A stretch of DNA of 64,000 nt from Enterococcus saccharolyticus subsp. saccharolyticus (GCF_029023825.1 NZ_CP118957.1:1821794-1885793); one strand, 5' to 3'. Counted from the stretch's first letter, positions 54,334-63,955 are shown. The notes: generated by a model from the letters alone, not told the origin. Numbers and translations: made by a program.

Positions 54334-56677
54334 CTACACCACCTAATATATCATTAACTAACAAATTAGTATCATCAGTTTGTGGTTCAACTTCTACTTG
54401 TTTGGTTTTGCGTGCCTGTTGAGCCCATTGTGTAACCAATAGCATTTGTTGTGAATTTTTTGCAATTTCATCAATATTTACAATCTGATAAAGTTTATTG
54501 TCGTTAATTAAGTTTTTAACATATTTACATTTAAAATGCACATCATTTGGTAACACACATTCAAATTCTTTCTCTATATCATGGGAATTTGTTACAAAAT
54601 ATTCAAAATTAAAGTTCACAATTGTAACAAATCCACCTGTCACTAAAGGGATTTTTTCATCCATATCAATCCGAGCTGATTTTCGATTGAAGTAAATTGT
54701 CGGTTGCATACGGCGAACAATATTCAAACGTAAGTCATCAAATGTACTATGAGATGACTGCAAACTCTTAGGTAGTGTATGCACTCGGTCATAGAGCATT
54801 TGCATATAATCTGCTTTACTCTCTTGATACTCTTCCACTTGAAAAGCATATTTCCACCCATCTTTAAATTCATCCACATGAACTAATTTACCTGTTACTT
54901 CCGCATGATAATGATCTGTCGTAATGGCAAGCGTAATCTCATTTTTCTCGTCAATAAATATGGGATTTTCCATCCATATAGAGATTCCACCTTCAGAAAT
55001 ATCTAATGTTTCACAGATTATCTCTTCATACTCAGTTTTTAAAACAACAGGTTCAGAAATAGCCACACGTTCACTTTTACGATGAAATTTTCGACCTAAT
55101 ACAAAAAAAGTTGCCATCACTAAATTAAACAAATTAACTAACAACCAGAATAAAACAACAATAGGGCCAATCGAACCATTTCTTAAAATCATATAAATAA
55201 TGTTTACAATACCAATAATAGACAAAATAATAAATAATAAAAATGGTAAAGCATACAATAAATTATTTGATTGCTCTGTGTTCACACCATCTTTTCTTGT
55301 TACTTTAAATTTTTTCAAAGAAATTCCAAAAAATTCTTCAATTACCGGGAATAATAAAAAAGGAAACATAGCTGTCTCATAAATATTCGTCCATTTTGTT
55401 GTTCGAATTTCTCGACTCATCATGCGTAACGTAATCGTGCTAGATAAATACATAGGTAACCAAAATATTAGAATACTCAATAAATCTGTTTTAATAACCA
55501 TATAACCAAATGTTGCGAACATAATTGGTGACATAATATAGATTAATCGCTTGATTGGCGCATACCAATACCAAATAGACGCCCAATAATTAGCTTTTTG
55601 AGAAAATGAAAACCCCTTTGATAAAAAGATATGCATTTTTCTTCCAGTCTGAATACATCCTCTCGCCCAACGAATTCGTTGTTGAATTAAGCTTGGAAAG
55701 TCGGTTGGCGATAAACCACTCGCTAATTCTTCATTCATTGCATAGCAACGATAATTTTTCTTTTGTAATAACATCCCTGTTGCAAAATCTTCTGTAATTG
55801 CTTCTTCATAAAAGCCACCCACATCATTTAAAGCATCACGACTAATCAATGTATTTGAACCGCCGTATATCACACTGTTAGAACGATTTCTCGACACTTG
55901 TACATCTTTATAAAAATAATCTTGTTCATTTGGAATACGATTTTCTGAAAACAGAAAATATTGAAATAAATCTGGATTATAAAACGTTTGAGGGGATTGT
56001 ACAAACCCCATTTTAATTTGATTTTTCTCATCTTTACCTTCATTTTTTAACCATGCATCGACAAAATATGGCACTAATCGCATTAATAGAATGCGACGTG
56101 GAATCATATCTGCATCCATAGTCAAAATTAAAGGAGAAGTACTTTTACTCATGGCATGATTCAAATTTCCTGCTTTGGCACCTTTGTTATCAGGTCGATC
56201 CAAATAATGAATGCCCATTGATTCTGCCAATTCTCTCGCTTCTGGTCGATGACCATCATCGCATAAATAAATATGAACTTTTGATTTATCTGGATATTCC
56301 AAATGTTTACAACCATTGATTGTTTTATAAAGTAAATCCATTGGTTCTGTATAAGTCGCAATAAAGATATCCACATCTGGAAATAGTTCTAATGGAACAT
56401 CTGGAACAGGTGGGTTTTCGATTTTATGCATGTTATAGTAATGAACAATTGACTCTAATGCACCTAATACTTCAACAATAATCAATGACACACCAATAAT
56501 GATCGAAACAATCCCAAATTCTAATGGCAATGTATAGCGAATCCGCCAATACAAATAAATAATATTTAAAATGACTGTCAACAGTACCCACAACTGATTC
56601 CGATAAACTTTAATTTTTGATTCTTTTTGATAAATTGGTGGATTTACATCGACAATTTCTTTTTCTCCCAAGTTCAT
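54311..56677 (-). CDS. Cellulose synthase catalytic subunit with PilZ domain (BcsA-like)
   Basis: The protein has 788 residues. Two N-terminal membrane segments (30-75) are followed by a family 2 glycosyltransferase with DDG (140-142), DAD (188-190), FVQSPQ (225-230), TED (295-297) and QQRIRW (332-337), all processive synthase motifs. At least six further segments follow. A PilZ domain then shows RKSER (533-537) and DISEGG (559-564), fitting RxxxR and DxSxxG for c-di-GMP. A second beta domain (about 640-750) and acidic tail follow. The product is probably a beta-1,4-glucan; linkage is inferred. No BcsB gene is present. Confidence 0.93.
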   Translation of the reverse strand: MNLGEKEIVDVNPPIYQKESKIKVYRNQLWVLLTVILNIIYLYWRIRYTLPLEFGIVSIIIGVSLIIVEVLGALESIVHYYNMHKIENPPVPDVPLELFPDVDIFIATYTEPMDLLYKTINGCKHLEYPDKSKVHIYLCDDGHRPEARELAESMGIHYLDRPDNKGAKAGNLNHAMSKSTSPLILTMDADMIPRRILLMRLVPYFVDAWLKNEGKDEKNQIKMGFVQSPQTFYNPDLFQYFLFSENRIPNEQDYFYKDVQVSRNRSNSVIYGGSNTLISRDALNDVGGFYEEAITEDFATGMLLQKKNYRCYAMNEELASGLSPTDFPSLIQQRIRWARGCIQTGRKMHIFLSKGFSFSQKANYWASIWYWYAPIKRLIYIMSPIMFATFGYMVIKTDLLSILIFWLPMYLSSTITLRMMSREIRTTKWTNIYETAMFPFLLFPVIEEFFGISLKKFKVTRKDGVNTEQSNNLLYALPFLLFIILSIIGIVNIIYMILRNGSIGPIVVLFWLLVNLFNLVMATFFVLGRKFHRKSERVAISEPVVLKTEYEEIICETLDISEGGISIWMENPIFIDEKNEITLAITTDHYHAEVTGKLVHVDEFKDGWKYAFQVEEYQESKADYMQMLYDRVHTLPKSLQSSHSTFDDLRLNIVRRMQPTIYFNRKSARIDMDEKIPLVTGGFVTIVNFNFEYFVTNSHDIEKEFECVLPNDVHFKCKYVKNLINDNKLYQIVNIDEIAKNSQQMLLVTQWAQQARKTKQVEVEPQTDDTNLLVNDILGGVDDENHTK

Positions 56678-56683
56678 AATGGT

Positions 56684-57535
56684 TTATCTCCTTTTAATCT
56701 CTTTTCCATCACTTTCAAAATGCAAGGTCTGTTTATTTGTAAAATAACTAATCGAAGACACATTTTCTAATGCTTCTTGGACTTCTGAATCATTTTTTTT
56801 CGCTGTTGTAATTGTTATGTGTGGTTTAATCTGTTCAATAAAACTCTTTGAGGATAAGTTGGCGCGCCCATGATGTGCGACCAAATATAGATCAATCGTA
56901 GGCCAATTTACTTGCATTAATTCTTGTAAGCGTTTGGATTCACTATCACCCACAAATAACATATTTATTTGCTGATGTGTAATCAAGGTAGCCAGTGAAT
57001 AATTATTATCTTTCTTGTAGTGTCTTTCTAAAGGTGGATAAATCGTTAATTTTAATGCACCTAAGCTAAAATTACGTGGTCTTGAAGGATACGTAATCGA
57101 ACTATCTGTAGCAATTAATTCTTGTGTTATTTTTGCTAATTTAGCATGATCTTTACCATAATAAGGCATAATCACGTGAGATACTTCAAAATTGTCTACA
57201 ATAGTCGAAACACCGCCAATATGATCTTTGTCTGGATGAGTCAAAATCAAATAATCAATCTTTGTTACACCATTTTCTTGTAATAGATTCAGTAATGCTT
57301 TGTGATCTTCCTCTTCCCCTGTATCGATTAATACCGTGTTCCCTCCTTGTTTGATTAACGTAGCGTTAGCATCATTGGCTGTCGAAAGGAAAAACACATC
57401 GACCGATTTGGTATTATCTTTTTCTGTATTGTGATAACGAATAAGAAAAAAAGCACCTGTTAATACACCGATAAAGAGAATAAAGCGAAAAATGAACCAA
57501 CTTTGTTTTAAAACTTTTATTCTAATCTTTCTCAC
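56684..57535 (-). CDS. Membrane-anchored metallo-beta-lactamase-fold hydrolase (ComEC C-terminal-like)
   Basis: The protein has 283 residues. One N-terminal membrane segment (about 13-33) places the rest outside. The metal site is THPDKDH (99-105), GDSE (near 195) and AHHG (near 220), and VDVFFLSTANDANATLI is the ComEC/Rec2-type lead-in, though it lacks the usual G-Q-G-D. ComEC-like domains of this type act on nucleic acids or phosphodiesters. Its place between the AlgJ-like and BcsA genes is unusual. It starts at GTG 57535, six nt after the previous stop. Role in the locus unknown. Confidence 0.85.
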   Translation of the reverse strand: MRKIRIKVLKQSWFIFRFILFIGVLTGAFFLIRYHNTEKDNTKSVDVFFLSTANDANATLIKQGGNTVLIDTGEEEDHKALLNLLQENGVTKIDYLILTHPDKDHIGGVSTIVDNFEVSHVIMPYYGKDHAKLAKITQELIATDSSITYPSRPRNFSLGALKLTIYPPLERHYKKDNNYSLATLITHQQINMLFVGDSESKRLQELMQVNWPTIDLYLVAHHGRANLSSKSFIEQIKPHITITTAKKNDSEVQEALENVSSISYFTNKQTLHFESDGKEIKRR

Positions 57536-57541
57536 CTCTAT

Positions 57542-58720
57542 CTACTTATAAAAATTAAAAAAGGAATCTTGAATAGAGACACTTTGTGATGCTACTAGCA
57601 CAACATCAAAATTCCCATCTTCTACTAATTTTTCAATTTTTGATTCAGAAGCACTTTCTGTTACAACTACTTCAATTTCTTGATTCATTAACGCTAAATA
57701 TGGTGAAATATTTAAAAAATATGAATCAGTTAATAATAAAATCTTTCCGCCATTTCCTATTTGATTATTAACAATTTTGAAATGTTTAGGGTCTGTGCCA
57801 AAATAAATTTTTGAAGCATTAAAATATGACGTGTCTTTTCTAGCATATTCAACTGGATTAATTACACTTTGATAATATTCTCCTCGACGCGTCTGATTTG
57901 TAGATAAGTCGGTATACGTTAAATCAACTGGAAGCTTAGGAGTTAGTAAGATTAAATCATCACTATCGGTAAAATATTTCCCTGTAGAATGAAGTTGATC
58001 TCCCAACATTTTTTGCGGATAAACTTCTTTTTGATAGTTTTTTTCTAAAGCATACGGTTTAGCATAATCGACAATTATTTTTTTCGTCTGTAGTTCATTC
58101 ATAATCTGAATAGTTGCATGAAATGCAGCAACATCAGTCCAAATACTATGTGTGCGGTAGTAATTTTGTTGATACTTGTTGCGCTCTTCTGGAACTGAAC
58201 GACGTAAATCTAGTGTATTGATTTGTCGATAAGATAACTCTAAAAATAATTCATCTAAATTACGTAATACCATATCATTGGTAGGATAGCCTGATCTAAT
58301 CTGGCTAACACCACGAATATACTTTCCTGATGTACCAACATAAAGTAGCGATGTCTGTTCTTTTAAAGCTTGATTCATCTTTGCTAATCGTTTTGCATAC
58401 GTCGCAATATTGGGGTTAATTTCCGCAAAGTAGTTCGCTTGTTGAAGATAGCCATCTTCTGTTTTAGTAATATAAAAATCACGAGCTTCTGCTTTGTCTT
58501 GTGCACGTAACCCTAAAGAATACAAATTCCGCAATTGCCTCTTATATGGTATTTCATCGACTAAAATTTTTTCTAATTCTTTTTGTGATATTGAAAACAA
58601 CTCTTGTTGATTTTCTCTTAATTTATTCAAGGATGATTGTACGGATAGAATTCCTACAATCACAGTTATTAATGAGAAGATAATAATTCGCAAAACAATA
58701 AAGATGCTTTCTTTTTTCAT
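57542..58720 (-). CDS. AlgJ/AlgX-like SGNH acetyltransferase (CcsI role)
   Basis: The protein has 392 residues with one N-terminal membrane anchor (about 8-28) and an extracytoplasmic domain. The alginate-type acetylase SGNH signatures appear: a His/Trp motif in YRTHSIWTD and the serine in LLLTDSYFLN, whose Asp-Ser pair is typical of AlgJ/DHHW proteins. It is paired with an MBOAT gene immediately upstream, as in alginate and clostridial cellulose acetylation. It should transfer acetyl groups to the exported polymer. ATG 58720 with AGAGGAAA upstream. Confidence 0.82.
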   Translation of the reverse strand: MKKESIFIVLRIIIFSLITVIVGILSVQSSLNKLRENQQELFSISQKELEKILVDEIPYKRQLRNLYSLGLRAQDKAEARDFYITKTEDGYLQQANYFAEINPNIATYAKRLAKMNQALKEQTSLLYVGTSGKYIRGVSQIRSGYPTNDMVLRNLDELFLELSYRQINTLDLRRSVPEERNKYQQNYYRTHSIWTDVAAFHATIQIMNELQTKKIIVDYAKPYALEKNYQKEVYPQKMLGDQLHSTGKYFTDSDDLILLTPKLPVDLTYTDLSTNQTRRGEYYQSVINPVEYARKDTSYFNASKIYFGTDPKHFKIVNNQIGNGGKILLLTDSYFLNISPYLALMNQEIEVVVTESASESKIEKLVEDGNFDVVLVASQSVSIQDSFFNFYK

Positions 58721-58741
58721 AGCTAATCATTTCCTCTCTTT

Positions 58742-60136
58742 CTAAACAAATAATTGATCTAATTGAAATCCTAATAACATAAATAATAGACACAATACAT
58801 AAAGGAAAATAATGCCAATTATATTCCCTACCCTCACCATATTATTGGTAGCAATTCTATCCTTGATAATTGGATGCACAAACATAATATAGCTTGCTGC
58901 AAGGAACGGTAACCATAATTCTTTTAAAAATGCAAAAACTCGTGCATCGTAAAACCCATTATTATTCAATCCCAATAAATCACCAAAAAATTGGCCTACG
59001 TGATAAAGTGATTCTGTTCTCAAAAAAATAAACCCCAAAAAGACAAGTAGAATTGTGTAAAACCTACGCAAAATGATATGCGATTTAATTTCATTAAAAT
59101 AAAAGAAATGTTCGACTATCAAAACAACAAAATTAAATGCTCCCCATAACACAAATTGCCAACCCAATCCTTGCCATAGTCCAATTAGTAACCATACAAT
59201 CAATAAATTCACGATAATTTGGTCACGATTTTTATTTAGATTTACAAGATTAGAAAAATATTTTCTAAACCAACGAATGACAGTCATATTCCACCGCTTC
59301 CAAAACTCTGTTAAAGAGGTAGCGACAAAAGGACTAGAAAAATTTTCTGGTAAAATAAAACCAAACATTTTAGCTAACCCAATAGCCATATCTGCATATC
59401 CAGATAACGTGAAATAATAAAACATTCCATTCACCAATAACGCAAACCACATGAGCAATACAGATGGTTGTGTCACGGCATTATCTAGTGAAGATTGGAC
59501 AAAAGCGTAATTCAAAAAATAAGAAAACTGATCCGCAATTAAAACTTTTTTAGCTAAACCAATAATAAATCGTTGGCTACCTTCTTCAAATATTTTTAAT
59601 TGGAATATACGTTTATTTATTTGCTGTTTCATCATTGAAAAATCAATTAATGGGCCGTAAGCAATTTTTGGGAAAAACAGCAAATAAAAAGCAATAGTAA
59701 AAATGTTTTTTTCAGCAGAAACTTCTTTAAGAAATACTTCTATACAATACCCAATACCTTGCAAAATAAACCATGAAATACCTAGAGGCAATAGCCAATT
59801 GTTAAATAATTGATTTGTAATAGACGGAAATAAGTCAAGCAAGCGACAAACAAAAAGCAATAATACATTGCCACTTATACTAATAATAAGAGCTAATTTA
59901 GCATTTTTGCCTTTGTTAGACTCATATTCGATATAAATTCCAGCTAACCAATTCCAAACGATACAGCTTAATAAAATGATGAAAGAAAAACGATGCATTG
60001 TGCCAATATAATAAAACAACATACTCCCTAAAAGTAAAATCACATTTTGAATACGCAAAAAACGACTGGCACTATAATACAAAATTAACATTATTGGCAA
60101 AAAAATTGTAACAAACGAAATTGTTTCAAATCGCAT
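58742..60136 (-). CDS. MBOAT O-acyltransferase (AlgI/CcsH-like)
   Basis: The protein has 464 residues with about ten or more membrane segments. The conserved TEFWKRWNMTVIRWFRKYF region and the active-site His in VLIVEHFFYF are MBOAT marks. MFGFILPENFSSPF matches the AlgI/DltB motif. It delivers acyl (acetyl) groups from the cytoplasm to the partner SGNH protein. It could otherwise be DltB, but no dlt genes are here. ATG 60136 follows AGGAGG. Confidence 0.92.
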   Translation of the reverse strand: MRFETISFVTIFLPIMLILYYSASRFLRIQNVILLLGSMLFYYIGTMHRFSFIILLSCIVWNWLAGIYIEYESNKGKNAKLALIISISGNVLLLFVCRLLDLFPSITNQLFNNWLLPLGISWFILQGIGYCIEVFLKEVSAEKNIFTIAFYLLFFPKIAYGPLIDFSMMKQQINKRIFQLKIFEEGSQRFIIGLAKKVLIADQFSYFLNYAFVQSSLDNAVTQPSVLLMWFALLVNGMFYYFTLSGYADMAIGLAKMFGFILPENFSSPFVATSLTEFWKRWNMTVIRWFRKYFSNLVNLNKNRDQIIVNLLIVWLLIGLWQGLGWQFVLWGAFNFVVLIVEHFFYFNEIKSHIILRRFYTILLVFLGFIFLRTESLYHVGQFFGDLLGLNNNGFYDARVFAFLKELWLPFLAASYIMFVHPIIKDRIATNNMVRVGNIIGIIFLYVLCLLFMLLGFQLDQLFV

Positions 60137-60149
60137 TTTTTCAGTCCTC

Positions 60150-61736
60150 CTATTTTCTTGACGCTTTAAATGCTGGTAAAGCAAATCCAAGGACAGCAAC
60201 TAATAATATCAACGGCATATAATAACTTACCCCTGTATCTATTTTCGTGTCTTTTTCTAATATGTTTAAATATGGTCCGATAGCGGTTCCATGTTTTAAA
60301 ATAGCCGTTTGGAGACGGTACATTTCCACACGATATTCCACTGCATTTCGCACAAGTTCATCATTTTTACCAAAATTTTCTAAACTTAATCTATTTTTGG
60401 TTGTATAAATATGTCCCCAGCGTGACCATTCTCTATCAATGGCACTTCCTAAATGTGCTTGAATCATATCAATTGTATTTAAAAAATTTTCATCAGAAAA
60501 TACATTTCGTCGTAATTCTGCATAACGTTTTTTCAAAAGCTCAACAAAATGCTGATCTTTAATTAAACAATTAAACCAAGGTTTTACTTGAAAAGCCGTT
60601 ACTTTGTATTCTAAGGGTTCATAAAAATAATTATCCATTGTACCATCGAAATCCCATACAGGGCCCATTTTTAATTTCTGTCCCTTATCTTTATACATAT
60701 ATGTCGAGTTTATTCCAGCATCATAACTTCCAAAAAATTCATTAACCAAAAAATAATCAACAAATGATGAAACATCAATATAACGAGAATAGGTGGCAAA
60801 AACATCTGGATCATCTGAATAAAGAATTTTCTCAATTTGGCTGATATCTTCTGTCACGTAATCAATTTCTTTTTGTGTCGCATTTTTTTTACTTGGATAA
60901 ATTAAGCCTAAGTAATTTTCACTGAGTTTTTCTCTAGTTGCCCAAGTATCTAAAATATTTTCCTCCTCAGCTGTTCGATCTCGTCGTACAATATAAGAAG
61001 GAAATGAATCAGAATTTTTAGTAGGTTCAATCGCTACTCTATCCTCACCTTGGCGAATATTTTCCATAAGCAAATGAACACCTTCATAATAATAACGACC
61101 ATTTTCATGATAAATGACTTCTGTATAAATGGATTCTGGTGTATATGGCATTATTTTGTCTGTTAATCGTAAAGCTAAATAATTTCGCATCATACTTTTG
61201 TCCATCAGAGAACCGTTTAATATCCATTCATGATCTGCTCCCATATTAAAAAAATCTATATAACGATCTTGTCCCGATTCAGAAACTAACTTTACCAAAT
61301 ATTGTGCTTTTTCATAAAGCATCGAACTATTCCCTCGTCGTTTTATTTGAATCAAGCTTTCTACTTCAGGATTATCAGTAATATGATTTTCTTTGCCAGT
61401 ATTAATAAGTTTTAAAGAACCCGCTCGATAAGGTTCTACACCTGGAATAGGGACAAAAATCCCCTCAGTTCCTTCTTTCTTCATACTAATCGGTGGTCTT
61501 TCATTTCCTGTATCAATGATAACAATTGGCAGTTCTGTTGAAAAATTTTTGTCCACTTCCCATTGATTATTTATCCCTTTTAAAGGATTCGCTTGAACAC
61601 CAGTTTCTGTTAGGGGCTGTTCATAAATACTAATTTTTTTATGGTATTGAGGGATAGTTGTAAATAATGCAATAGAAATAACTAATAAAAGCAATATCAG
61701 AATAGCTCCAATTGTGTTTTTACGATTATATTTCAT
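60150..61736 (-). CDS. CotH-like protein kinase, membrane-anchored
   Basis: The protein has 528 residues, with membrane segments at both ends (about 10-27 and 500-520). The CotH domain contains IQIKRRGNSSM (the nucleotide-binding basic strand), GVHLLMENIRQG and GPVWDFDGTMDN with the metal-binding aspartates. Bacillus CotH phosphorylates spore coat proteins. Here the domain would face outside, where ATP is scarce, so the phosphate donor or reaction is an open question. It lies between DUF4956 and MBOAT genes in the operon. Confidence 0.87.
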   Translation of the reverse strand: MKYNRKNTIGAILILLLLVISIALFTTIPQYHKKISIYEQPLTETGVQANPLKGINNQWEVDKNFSTELPIVIIDTGNERPPISMKKEGTEGIFVPIPGVEPYRAGSLKLINTGKENHITDNPEVESLIQIKRRGNSSMLYEKAQYLVKLVSESGQDRYIDFFNMGADHEWILNGSLMDKSMMRNYLALRLTDKIMPYTPESIYTEVIYHENGRYYYEGVHLLMENIRQGEDRVAIEPTKNSDSFPSYIVRRDRTAEEENILDTWATREKLSENYLGLIYPSKKNATQKEIDYVTEDISQIEKILYSDDPDVFATYSRYIDVSSFVDYFLVNEFFGSYDAGINSTYMYKDKGQKLKMGPVWDFDGTMDNYFYEPLEYKVTAFQVKPWFNCLIKDQHFVELLKKRYAELRRNVFSDENFLNTIDMIQAHLGSAIDREWSRWGHIYTTKNRLSLENFGKNDELVRNAVEYRVEMYRLQTAILKHGTAIGPYLNILEKDTKIDTGVSYYMPLILLVAVLGFALPAFKASRK

Positions 61737-61747
61737 TCCTTCACGAC

Positions 61748-62428
61748 CTATCGACTCATTTCATCATTTTGACTAACAATGTTTACTGTTTTTATTCCCG
61801 AGATAGTACTTAAATGTGTTGCCACTGAAGTTACTTTTTTATCAGCTGCTTGTAATTGTTTTTCGGAGATTTCATAAATATATTCAAGCGAACCATTACT
61901 AATATTTTTGACACGATAACGTACTTTTCCTAAAAACAACTGTTCAATTTCTTGTTCAATATTATTTTCAGAGACACTCTCACCGCGAATAATCAACAAA
62001 TAACGTTCATTACTCTTCACTGCTCCAAATAAAATTAAAAACAGAAAAATTACACCTGAACCAATCGACACAATGATATATTCTTGTACGCCACAGCAGA
62101 TTCCTGTAGCAATGGCCCAAAAAATATACGCAGTATCCCGTGAATCTTTAATTGCTGTTCGAAAACGAACAATAGATAAGGCACCTACCATCCCTAAAGA
62201 TAGCGCAATATTATTTCCAATAACATTCATAACCAAAGTAGTAATCAAGGTTAGCATCACTAACGATACATTAAATTTTGTACTATACATTCCTCCAGCG
62301 TGCGAAATGCGATAGGATAAATAAATAACTAGCCCTAAAATTCCTGCAATAACAAAGTTTAAAATGATATCTTGAATAGTTAAAGCGCCTTGATTGGATT
62401 GTAATAATTCTAATAAAACATCTCTCAT
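61748..62428 (-). CDS. DUF4956 membrane protein
   Basis: The protein has 226 residues. Four to five membrane segments occupy the first two thirds, including the family signature SLGMVGALSIVRFRTAIKD and TAYIFWAI. A cytoplasmic ferredoxin-like C-terminal domain follows (YLLIIRGES, VRYRVKNIS, TSVATHLSTISGIKTVNIV). DUF4956 genes commonly sit beside VTC-domain and CotH genes; no biochemical function is established. Start ATG 62428 behind GGGAG. Confidence 0.88.
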   Translation of the reverse strand: MRDVLLELLQSNQGALTIQDIILNFVIAGILGLVIYLSYRISHAGGMYSTKFNVSLVMLTLITTLVMNVIGNNIALSLGMVGALSIVRFRTAIKDSRDTAYIFWAIATGICCGVQEYIIVSIGSGVIFLFLILFGAVKSNERYLLIIRGESVSENNIEQEIEQLFLGKVRYRVKNISNGSLEYIYEISEKQLQAADKKVTSVATHLSTISGIKTVNIVSQNDEMSR

Positions 62429-62449
62429 AATTTTTCTCCCTTATTCCAT

Positions 62450-63151
62450 TTATTCAGTTGCATGACTAATAAAACGCGACATGACATATTTGCTATAAGA
62501 CAACGATGATTTATCAATAGTATCTAACAATTCGCGCACATGTGATAATAAAAAATGATTGTATTTTATTTCCAACGTAACATCATCTGGAAAACCTACT
62601 GGATAAAAACTATCAATTTCACCAAACAAATCAAAATTACTCTCACTAGCAACGAGTTTTTGATCAAATGTCACGCGGGTATCATTGACAGCTAACATAA
62701 ATGCATACCGATTGTATTGTACCGTCACTTGTGGCCGATAAAGCTCCGTCGTCATTTTATAATACAATTGTTGTGCTAATGGATGATTCATTTTTTGTAA
62801 AACAGAATACTCACCCTCAATCAGTTTTTGTGCGTCTTCTTTGCTAACTATTAGAGAGCGCTTTTGTTGCCAATCGCCATTTTTTTCTTTTAATTCAAGT
62901 TTTGCTGTTTGATCTTGTGGAGAATAAATACGCAAACGTATTTTTTGACGTTCTTCAATTCCTTCCAATTTTTCTTCTAAATCATCATGATATAAACTAT
63001 CAAAATAAAGAGAACGTACAAGGTAACCATCTGTCCCATTATAATCATCTTGTGGCAATACTTTCGATAAAAATTGTTGTGCATGTAAAGCAGTCATTAC
63101 TGATACGCGATACTTTATTTCTCGTCTTGTAACATCCAACATCTGAGCCAT
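62450..63151 (-). CDS. VTC-domain protein (triphosphate tunnel fold, polyphosphate-polymerase-like)
   Basis: The protein has 233 residues and is soluble. The beta-strand tunnel residues of the VTC family are present: REIKYRV, YLVRSLYFDS, RQKIRLRIY, AKLELKEK, RPQVTVQYNRYAF, RVTFDQKL and VTLEIKYNH. The family is related to the polyphosphate polymerase domain of yeast Vtc4. Bacterial members of this class usually accompany DUF4956 and CotH. It is the first gene in the operon, with AAAGGAGG before ATG 63151. Polymerase activity itself is not demonstrated here. Confidence 0.88.
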   Translation of the reverse strand: MAQMLDVTRREIKYRVSVMTALHAQQFLSKVLPQDDYNGTDGYLVRSLYFDSLYHDDLEEKLEGIEERQKIRLRIYSPQDQTAKLELKEKNGDWQQKRSLIVSKEDAQKLIEGEYSVLQKMNHPLAQQLYYKMTTELYRPQVTVQYNRYAFMLAVNDTRVTFDQKLVASESNFDLFGEIDSFYPVGFPDDVTLEIKYNHFLLSHVRELLDTIDKSSLSYSKYVMSRFISHATE

Positions 63152-63181
63152 TTAATTCCTCCTTTACTCCAAAATCTTAAT

Positions 63182-63187
63182 AATTAT
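63182..63187 (-). promoter_or_regulatory. Candidate -10 of the exopolysaccharide operon
   Basis: TATAAT stands about 30 nt before the VTC gene start on the minus strand. The matching -35, TAGTTT 17 nt upstream, is weak, which would suit activator control. A second TATAAT lies further upstream near 63265. Confidence 0.5.
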
Positions 63188-63305
63188 ACCCGTTTTATTT
63201 TTTTTAAACTAGCTATTAAACTCAATTAATTTAACATCTCAGCGACAGTGTTCTTTTTGCAACTAAGTATTATAAACAAATAAAACATTATCACTAATTC
63301 TTTGA

Positions 63306-63884
63306 TTATTTTTCTAAAACCATCTGTATTTCAGCGCGAATCTCTCCCACTCTCGTTTGATAAAATTCAGGATGATTTTTAAACCACTTGATATTTAATG
63401 GTGATGGATGCGGTAATACGAGTGCTTTTTTCCCATTAATTTCTTGGTCACGAAAAACCAAGTCAGCAAAATCTTGCCCTTTGAAGAAATGATTTGCCGC
63501 TTTAGCACCAATGAGTATATATAATTCGTTATCGACCCATGATAACGTACGATGCAACCAAGTCTTTGCGCAAATAGCTGGCGGTTGCTTATCGCCACCA
63601 TTTTTAGTTTTGCCAGGGTAACACAAACCAATTGAGGTAAAACAAAAATTATCGGGATTATAAAACAGCTCATCTGAAATCTGATACCATGTTTCCCGCA
63701 ATTTTTTTCCTGATGCGTCATTAAATGGTTTTTGTGTGATAGCAACATTATGAGACGGTGCTTGACTGATATGAACAATTTTTGACTGTTGATTCCCTAA
63801 AAATATGGGTGCTGGCGTTAGTCGGTCTTTACAAAGTGTGCAGTTTCTTAGTTCTTGAATATATTCTTCAAATGTTTGTTCCAT
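63306..63884 (-). CDS. Uracil-DNA glycosylase superfamily protein
   Basis: The protein has 192 residues. The UDG fold has ISQAPSHN (active-site loop region), FCFTSIGLCYPGK, YILIGAKAANHF and the terminal HPSPLN, the conserved motif of the family. Cysteine pairs (CTLC) and a later CYPG/C could be a metal or Fe-S site as in family 4/5 UDGs, but only some ligands are visible. ATG 63884 is preferred, with AAAGGAGATG upstream. It presumably removes uracil or damaged bases. Confidence 0.85.
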   Translation of the reverse strand: MEQTFEEYIQELRNCTLCKDRLTPAPIFLGNQQSKIVHISQAPSHNVAITQKPFNDASGKKLRETWYQISDELFYNPDNFCFTSIGLCYPGKTKNGGDKQPPAICAKTWLHRTLSWVDNELYILIGAKAANHFFKGQDFADLVFRDQEINGKKALVLPHPSPLNIKWFKNHPEFYQTRVGEIRAEIQMVLEK

Positions 63885-63955
63885 TGTAATCATCTCCTTT
63901 GAACACCTTTTCGTTTCATCATACGAAAAAAACAAAATCCTTGAAAGAATTTCGT

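Noticed and set aside
54311-56677. Synthase as hyaluronan or curdlan synthase
   Set aside because: The PilZ domain, FVQSPQ and QQRIRW motifs and the GH5 neighbour match cellulose-type BcsA better.
58742-60136. MBOAT as DltB of teichoic acid alanylation
   Set aside because: No dltA, dltC or dltD is present and the partner is AlgJ-like beside a cellulose synthase.
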